From positions 1-64,000 of the forward strand of contig SFIQ01000005.1 of the NCBI GenBank assembly GCA_004555265.1: a DNA stretch of 64,000 bases. Reading direction: 5' to 3'. How positions within the stretch are numbered: position 1 is the first letter of the stretch; the number at the start of each line of letters is the position of its first letter. The translations under genes were made by a program, and so were the position numbers. This DNA comes from Ruminococcus sp. (GTDB lineage Bacteria > Bacillota > Clostridia > Oscillospirales > Acutalibacteraceae). The notes beneath the pieces were generated by a model. That model saw only the letters and a program-made list of their open reading frames with translations. It had not been told where the DNA came from and ran no database searches. Shown piece by piece: positions 58,602 through 64,000 of this stretch.

Positions 58602-60392
58602 TTATTTGAGGTTCGCTTTGAGGGTTGCAAGTTCCTCGGCAAGTTCTTTCGGGAGTTTGTCGCCGAATTTTGCATAGAATTCCGCAATGCCGTCGGCTTC
58701 TTTTGCCCACAGTTCTTTATCGACATCAAGAATGCTTTCGAGAGATTCGAGGCTGACCTCACCCTCCAAGCCTTCAATGTTGATGTCTTTTGCATAGGGC
58801 AGGTAGCCGATTGCGGTTTCTTTTGCCTCGACTTCGCCGTCGCAGCGTTTGAGAATCCATTCGAGCACGCGCAGGTTGTCGCCGAAGCCCGGCCACATAA
58901 AGTTGCCTTCGTCATCTTTGCGGAACCAGTTGACATTGAAGATTTTCGGCGCTTTGTCGGGGTCAAGCGTTTCGCCGATTTCAATCCAATGTTTCCAGTA
59001 GTCACCCATATTGTAGCCACAGAACGGAAGCATTGCCATCGGGTCGCGGCGAACCACGCCGACCGCACCTGCCGCAGCCGCGGTGGTTTCGGACGCCATA
59101 ATCGAGCCGACGAACACGCCGTGATTCCAATCTCTTGACTGATACACCAGCGGCGCCAATTTTGCGCGTCTGCCGCCGAACACGAATGCCGAAATCGGCA
59201 CGCCTTGCGGATTTTCAAATTCGGAACTGATGCACGGGCAGTTGACTGCGGGCGCAGTGAAGCGGGAGTTCGGATGCGCAAGGTTCTTGCCCTCGGCTTT
59301 CCACTCTACGCCGTTTGTTTGAATACCGGTCCACTCTTCTGCGTTGACGGGCGGGTTCTTGTCAAGCCCTTCCCACCAAACGGTGTTGTTATCGAGATTA
59401 CGCGCAACATTGGTGAAAATCGTACCCTTTCGGGTGGAAGCCAATGCGTTGGGGTTGGATTTTTCGTTGGTGCCGGGCGCAACGCCGAAGAAACCGTTTT
59501 CGGGGTTGATGGCGTACAGTCTGCCGTCCGCCCCTTTGCGAATCCAGGAAATATCGTCACCGACACACCAAACTTTGTAGCCTTTTTCTCTGTACCCTTC
59601 GGGCGGGATCAACATAGCCAGATTGGTTTTGCCGCAAGCGGACGGGAATGCCGCGCAGATATATTTGACTTCGCCTTTCGGATTTTCAATGCCGAGAATG
59701 AGCATATGCTCTGCCTGCCAGCCCTCGTTTTTGCCCTGATAAGAAGCAATACGAAGCGCAAAGCACTTTTTGCCGAGCAACACGTTGCCGCCGTAAGCGG
59801 AGTTGACGGAGATAATGGTGTTGTCTTCGGGGAATTGGCAAATCCAACGGTTTTCGGGGTCTACATTGCATTTGCAGTGCATACCGCGCACCCAGTCGTT
59901 GCTGTCGCCGAGCACATCCATCACCTTTTTGCCGACGCGGGTCATAATTGCCATATTCAGGACAACATAGATAGAATCGGTGATTTCGATACCGATTTTG
60001 GCAAGCGGCGAACCGACAGGGCCCATCGAATACGGAATCACATACATGGTTCTGCCCTTGTAAGAATCGCGGGCAATATCATACAGCATTGTATATGCTT
60101 TTTCAGGATCCATCCAATGGTTGGTGGGGCCTGCATCCTCTTCTTTTTTGGAGCAGATTAAAGTTCTGTCCTCCACACGCGCGACATCGTTGGGGGCAGT
60201 TCTGTGATAATAGCACCCGGGGAGCAAATCCTCGTTGAGCTTAATCATTTCGCCGCTTTCGCACGCTTCTTTGCGAAGCGCTTCCAACTGTTCCTCCGAC
60301 CCGTCAATCCAAACGATTTGTTCCGGCTTTAAAAGGTCAACCTTTTCGTCAAGCCAGGACAAAATGCTTTTGTTCTGTGTCAATGCTGCCAT
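58602..60392 (-). CDS. pckG: Phosphoenolpyruvate carboxykinase (GTP)
   Basis: The 596-residue protein is of the GTP-dependent type: the nucleotide loop FPSACGKTNLAMLIPP with the mobile reactive cysteine, VGDDISWIRKG (metal/kinase-2 region), and the substrate-binding RTMYVIPYSMGPVGSPL. The late FVFGGRRAKLAPLVYQSRDW is diagnostic. It interconverts oxaloacetate and phosphoenolpyruvate. In fermenters it often runs toward oxaloacetate for succinate or anaplerosis. It is monocistronic with its own terminator. Confidence 0.95.
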   Translation of the reverse strand: MAALTQNKSILSWLDEKVDLLKPEQIVWIDGSEEQLEALRKEACESGEMIKLNEDLLPGCYYHRTAPNDVARVEDRTLICSKKEEDAGPTNHWMDPEKAYTMLYDIARDSYKGRTMYVIPYSMGPVGSPLAKIGIEITDSIYVVLNMAIMTRVGKKVMDVLGDSNDWVRGMHCKCNVDPENRWICQFPEDNTIISVNSAYGGNVLLGKKCFALRIASYQGKNEGWQAEHMLILGIENPKGEVKYICAAFPSACGKTNLAMLIPPEGYREKGYKVWCVGDDISWIRKGADGRLYAINPENGFFGVAPGTNEKSNPNALASTRKGTIFTNVARNLDNNTVWWEGLDKNPPVNAEEWTGIQTNGVEWKAEGKNLAHPNSRFTAPAVNCPCISSEFENPQGVPISAFVFGGRRAKLAPLVYQSRDWNHGVFVGSIMASETTAAAAGAVGVVRRDPMAMLPFCGYNMGDYWKHWIEIGETLDPDKAPKIFNVNWFRKDDEGNFMWPGFGDNLRVLEWILKRCDGEVEAKETAIGYLPYAKDINIEGLEGEVSLESLESILDVDKELWAKEADGIAEFYAKFGDKLPKELAEELATLKANLK

Positions 60393-60619
60393 AGTACATT
60401 CTCCTTACTTTGCAATCCGAAATATCGGATAAAATTTTGCATAATTGAAAACGGAAAAATTCAAAATCCCTAAATTCCTCCATTTTGCAATATTATAGTC
60501 CAAACCGCGGAAAAAAGCAACAATGAAAATGTTAATAAATTGTCAATTCTGCGTGGTTTTTTAATTCAGTTTGACGAAATTTCCCGATTTTCGGTAGAAA
60601 AAAAGCACGCGAAATGCGT

Positions 60620-61565
60620 TTATTTTTCGGAAATCGGCATGGTTGCCGCGGCATTTAAGTCCATACCTGCGCGCTTGCCCGCCAGGTACTCGTAATACCC
60701 CTGCGCACCGACCATCGCGGCATTGTCGCCGCAAAGAGACAATTCGGGAAGATACAGCCGCAAGCACCAATTTGTCGGTTTCGGGGTACAGTTCCAGCGC
60801 GGTTTCGGTGTGGGCAAGCAACGAATCCACCACCGCGTGCAGAAACGATGCGCCGAGGTCGGCTTTTTCAATAGTTTCCCCTCTTTGTTCACCATTATGT
60901 ATGGTATTGAGCACCGCGGTTTTGAGCCCCGAAAAACTGAAATCCAACGGACAGCCGTCTACGCGCGGTTTCGGGAAAGAAAAAGCAGTCGGGTCGCCGG
61001 TTTTGGCGAGTTTGTCAAGATTGACGCCGCCCGGATACGAAAGCCCCATGGCACGGGCGGCTTTGTCGAGCGCCTCGCCCGCCGCGTCGTCGCGCGTTCT
61101 GCCCAGCACCTCAAAATCGGTATAGTCTTTGACGCGCACCAACAGCGTATTGCCGCCCGACACAACAAGGCACAAAAACGGCGGCTCTAAATCGGGGTGG
61201 GTAATGTAATTCGCGGCGATATGCGAACGCAAGTGGTGCACGGGCACAAGCGGTTTGCCGCTGCCCAAGGCCAAGCCTTTCGCATAATTCACGCCGACAA
61301 GCAACGCGCCGATCAGTCCGGGTGCATAGGTGACAGCAATTGCGTCGACCGTCTCCAACGAACAGTTTGCCTGTTTGAGCGCTTCGGCGCCCACGGTGCA
61401 AATCGCCTCGGTATGCATACGCGATGCGATTTCGGGCACAACCCCCCCGAACAGTTTATGCTGTTCAATCTGTGTTGCGACAACCGACGACAGCACCGTT
61501 CTGCCGTTTTCCACAACAGCGGCGGCGGTTTCATCGCAGGAACTTTCAAACGCAAGTATTTTCAT
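60620..61565 (-). pseudogene. tsaD: tsaD with an internal deletion and frameshift
   Basis: From 61565 the frame reads a normal TsaD start (MKILAFESSCDETAAAVVEN), the metal-site region VPVHHLRSHIAANYI, and LCLVVSGGNTLLVRVKDYTD through to KLVLAA at about 60757. There it should continue with GGV(S/A)AN and about 20 more residues. Instead the DNA jumps straight to the later block LPELSLCGDNAAMVGAQGYY in another frame, ending at 60620. About 20-25 codons, including the conserved GGV-AN motif, are missing. TsaD makes t6A37 on tRNAs and is essential in most bacteria, so this is either a sequencing or assembly error, or a second copy exists. Confidence 0.85.
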
Positions 61566-61791
61566 TTCGTTCACATCCGTTTTTAAGGATTTCGCATACA
61601 GCGCGGTCAAAAATCCGAAATTGCAGTTAGTATACCACAGAACAAAAAAGATTGCAATGTATGCATACGCTATACTATTAAAAGAAAAAATTGCATTAGC
61701 GGTAGATTATACCCTATCAGAGAATAGTATTTTGAATTGGGATATACTAAAATATTTTTGTACTTTGCAACGAAAAAAGGAGCGTGTAAAC

Positions 61792-64000
61792 ATGAAAAAG
61801 AAAATCCGAACAACACGAAAACGGCTGTTGTCCGTTTTGCTGGCGGTAGCAATAGTGCTTGCTGCCCTGCCGCTGACGGCATTGCCTACCGCGGCGGCAA
61901 CAAGCGGCGATTTCACCTATGAGGTGATTTCGGAAACGGACAAAACCTGTGAAATTACAGGGTACACCGGCTCGGCGACGGCGTTGGAAATCCCGTCGGA
62001 ATTGGATGGATATACGGTGACGAGTATCGGCAATTATGCATTTTCCTACTGCACCTCGCTTACAAGCATCACCATTCCCAATAGCGTGACGAGTATCGGT
62101 TGGGGCGCGTTTAGAGACTGCGCCTCGCTTACAAGCATCGCCATTCCGGACAGCGTGACGAGTATCGGTGGTTGGGCATTTATAAACTGCGCCTTGCTTA
62201 CAAGCATGATTATTCCGAACAGCGTGACGAGTATCGGTGATGAGGCATTTTCCGGTTGCTCCTCGCTTACAAGCGTCGATGTTGCGGCAGGCAATCCAAA
62301 TTATATCTCAGAAAACGGTGTGCTTTTTAATAAAGCGAAAACAGAGTTAATCCAATACCCTGCCGGTAAACCGGACACTTCTTATACCATTCCGAACAGC
62401 GTGACGAGTATCAGCGAGGGTGCATTTGAAGACTGCACCTCGCTTACAAGCATCACCATTCCCGACAGCGTGACGAGTATAGAAGAGTCGGTATTTTCCG
62501 GTTGTGCCTCGCTTACAAGTATCACCATTCCGAACAGCGTGACGGAAATCGTCAATTATGCATTTAGTAACTGCACCGCGCTTACAAGTATCACAATTCC
62601 CAATAGCGTGACGAGTATCGGTTGGAACGCATTTGCCTACTGCACCGCGCTTACAAGCATCACCATCCCGAGCAGCGTTACGAGTATCGGTGGTTGGGCA
62701 TTTATAGACTGCACCTCGCTTACAAGCATCACCATTCCCGACAGCGTGACGAGTATCGGTGATTGGGCATTTGAACTCTGCACCGCGCTGACAAGCATCA
62801 CCATTCCGAACAGCGTGACGAGTATCGGTGATGAGGCATTTTCCGACTGCACCTCGCTTACAAGCATCACCATTCCGAACAGCGTGACGAGTATCGGTTA
62901 TGCTGCATTTTCCGGTTGCGCCGTGCTTACAGATATCCATGTAGATGCCGGCAATCCAAATTATATCTCAGAAGACGGTGTGCTTTTTAATAAAGCGAAA
63001 ACAGAGTTAATCCAATACCCTGCCGGTAAACCGGACACTTCTTATACCGTTCCGAACAGCGTAACGCGTATCGGCAGTGGAGCATTTGAAGACTGCACCT
63101 CGCTTACAAGCATCACCATTCCCGACAGCGTGACGAGTATCGGTCTGTATGCTTTTCATTACACTGCTTATTATAACAATGCAGATAATTGGGAAAATGA
63201 TGTTTTGTATATCAACAATCACTTAATTAAAGCGAAAGAGGAACTTAGTGGTGCCTATGCTATAAAAGTGGGCACAAAAACAATAGCTGATAGTGCATTT
63301 GCCTACCGCTCCTCGCTTACAAGCATCACCATCCCGAACAGCGTGACGAGTATCGGTGAGGATGCATTTTATAATTGCGCCGCGCTTACAAGCATCACCA
63401 TTCCGAACAGCGTGACGAGTATCGGCAGTGGAGCATTTGAAGACTGCACCTCGCTTACAAGCATCACCATTCCGAACAGCGTGACGAGTATCGATGAGGA
63501 TACATTCAACTACTGCACCTCGCTTACAAGCATCACCATTCCGAACAACGTGACGAGTATCGGCAGTGGAGCATTTTCCGACTGCACCGCGCTTACAAGC
63601 ATCACCATTCCAAACAGCGTGACGAGTATCGGCAGTAGAGCATTTGAAGACTGCACCTCGCTTACAAGCATCACCATTCCGAACAGCGTGACGAGTATCG
63701 GCAAATTGGCATTGTCCGACTGCATCTCGCTTACAAGCATCACGATACCTGACAGCGTGACGAGTATCGGCGATGGTGCATTTTCCGGTTGCGCCTCGCT
63801 TACAAGCATCGATGTCGCGGCAGGCAATCCAAATTATATCTCAGAAAACGGTGTGCTTTTTAATAAAGCGAAAACAGAGTTAATCCAATACCCTGCCGGT
63901 AAACTGGACACTTCTTATACCATCCCGAACAGCGTGACGAGTATCAGGATTTGGGCATTTGAAGACTGCACCTCGCTTACAAGCGTAACCCTCTCGGACG
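61792..64000 (+). CDS. BspA-like leucine-rich-repeat surface protein (runs off the window)
   Basis: The frame is open from the ATG at 61792 (AAAAAGGAGCG upstream) to the last base, at least 736 residues. A signal peptide (about 1-42, with LLSVLLAVAIVLAALPL) is followed by TypA/BspA-type LRR_5 repeats of 23 residues on the pattern SVTSIG..AF..C.SLTSI. A second module of about 40 residues (GNPNYISENGVLFNKAKTEL) interrupts the array at about 62285, 62945 and 63810. A different island occurs at 63145-63300. The DNA repeats (69 bases) are nearly identical. Such proteins bind host proteins or mediate adhesion; the anchor lies outside the window. Confidence 0.92.
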   Translation, partial: MKKKIRTTRKRLLSVLLAVAIVLAALPLTALPTAAATSGDFTYEVISETDKTCEITGYTGSATALEIPSELDGYTVTSIGNYAFSYCTSLTSITIPNSVTSIGWGAFRDCASLTSIAIPDSVTSIGGWAFINCALLTSMIIPNSVTSIGDEAFSGCSSLTSVDVAAGNPNYISENGVLFNKAKTELIQYPAGKPDTSYTIPNSVTSISEGAFEDCTSLTSITIPDSVTSIEESVFSGCASLTSITIPNSVTEIVNYAFSNCTALTSITIPNSVTSIGWNAFAYCTALTSITIPSSVTSIGGWAFIDCTSLTSITIPDSVTSIGDWAFELCTALTSITIPNSVTSIGDEAFSDCTSLTSITIPNSVTSIGYAAFSGCAVLTDIHVDAGNPNYISEDGVLFNKAKTELIQYPAGKPDTSYTVPNSVTRIGSGAFEDCTSLTSITIPDSVTSIGLYAFHYTAYYNNADNWENDVLYINNHLIKAKEELSGAYAIKVGTKTIADSAFAYRSSLTSITIPNSVTSIGEDAFYNCAALTSITIPNSVTSIGSGAFEDCTSLTSITIPNSVTSIDEDTFNYCTSLTSITIPNNVTSIGSGAFSDCTALTSITIPNSVTSIGSRAFEDCTSLTSITIPNSVTSIGKLALSDCISLTSITIPDSVTSIGDGAFSGCASLTSIDVAAGNPNYISENGVLFNKAKTELIQYPAGKLDTSYTIPNSVTSIRIWAFEDCTSLTSVTLSD
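62030..64000 (+). repeat. 69-bp tandem repeat array inside the LRR gene
   Basis: Units such as CTCGCTTACAAGCATCACC followed by ATTCCGAACAGCGTGACGAG recur every 69 bases with few changes. Higher-order units of about 660-870 bases are bounded by the GNPNYI module. Antisense reading frames across it are caused by the periodicity. Confidence 0.9.

Noticed and set aside
59205..60161. 318-codon + strand frame opposite pckG
   Set aside because: It is antisense to an intact PEP carboxykinase; composition and lack of a start context mark it as a shadow.
60561..60760. C-terminal end of the continuous reading frame of tsaD as a real TsaD variant
   Set aside because: Residues after KLVLAA are unrelated to the family, while the family's C-terminal end is present in another frame over the same bases.
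62046..63827. Minus-strand reading frames of 70-197 codons in the LRR region
   Set aside because: They only mirror the 69-base periodicity of the + strand gene, have no ribosome binding sites and encode low-complexity repeats.
62030..64000. CRISPR-like appearance of the regularly spaced repeats
   Set aside because: The repeat period is 69 bases, stays in frame with one open coding sequence, and the parts between the most conserved strings are themselves LRR codons, not spacers.

Overview
The window looks like chromosomal DNA of a gut-type, Gram-positive anaerobe of the class Clostridia, probably Oscillospiraceae-like. This is inferred from gene content and style: strong GAGG-type ribosome binding sites, sigma-A promoters with 17-base spacers, a SigK-type sporulation sigma factor, FeoA/FeoA/FeoB with a Cys-rich partner, an Amt-PII fusion, a GTP-type PEP carboxykinase, polysaccharide-degradation genes (GH95, GH2, araBAD), a dockerin-like protein and a BspA-like leucine-rich-repeat surface protein. 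No rRNA or other taxonomic marker is present, so the assignment is only approximate.

Region 1 (1-8.7 kb) is an accessory block. It is clearly more AT-rich on its left side than the rest. It holds an AraC regulator, a stretch with decayed mobile-element traces (including the 3' part of a tRNA-Arg gene with a tRNA-style terminator), an XRE regulator, a three-gene leftward operon (Old-Yellow-Enzyme-type flavoprotein plus the large and small subunits of an aconitase X enzyme), a 59-residue element-type protein and a two-HTH regulator. It ends exactly where a sigK gene is cut after its RCIEN motif. That is at or next to the place where the skin element interrupts sigK in Bacillus subtilis, so the block may be one end of a skin-like intervening element.

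Region 2 (9-30 kb) is mostly core chromosome. It contains the Amt-PII fusion with a terminator in its leader, a radical SAM protein, a TrkA/KtrA subunit, an XRE membrane regulator, a Cof-type phosphatase, a large surface metallophosphoesterase, NfeD plus an SPFH protein, a B12-binding radical SAM protein and a GPH-type sugar symporter. The ferrous-iron operon (feoA-feoA-feoB-Cys-rich protein) faces a divergent DtxR-type gene, and four copies of one palindromic operator lie in or next to this locus. The block ends with a GNAT enzyme, a cluster of dispersed palindromic repeats, a decayed tyrosine recombinase and two tRNA genes (initiator Met and Arg-CCT).

Region 3 (30-50 kb) carries queH, an epimerase-like protein, a metallophosphoesterase, a PAP2 phosphatase, a Cu/Zn-SOD-like protein whose ribosome binding site lies in a hairpin, a MacA/MacB-like pair without an ATPase, a patatin lipase, ispE with an overlapping 45-residue membrane ORF, a PHP phosphatase, the ACT/PFL pair, gdhA, a dockerin-like secreted protein, a GH95 fucosidase and tRNA-Pro/tRNA-Gly.

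Region 4 (50-64 kb) has a formate/nitrite-type channel, araB-araA-araD facing a TetR regulator, a GH2 enzyme with an unusual duplicated C-terminal domain, PEP carboxykinase, a tsaD gene broken by an apparent internal deletion, and the start of a long leucine-rich-repeat surface protein that runs off the window. Together the genes suggest a sugar- and amino-acid-fermenting anaerobe that takes up Fe(II) and ammonium and degrades host or plant glycans.
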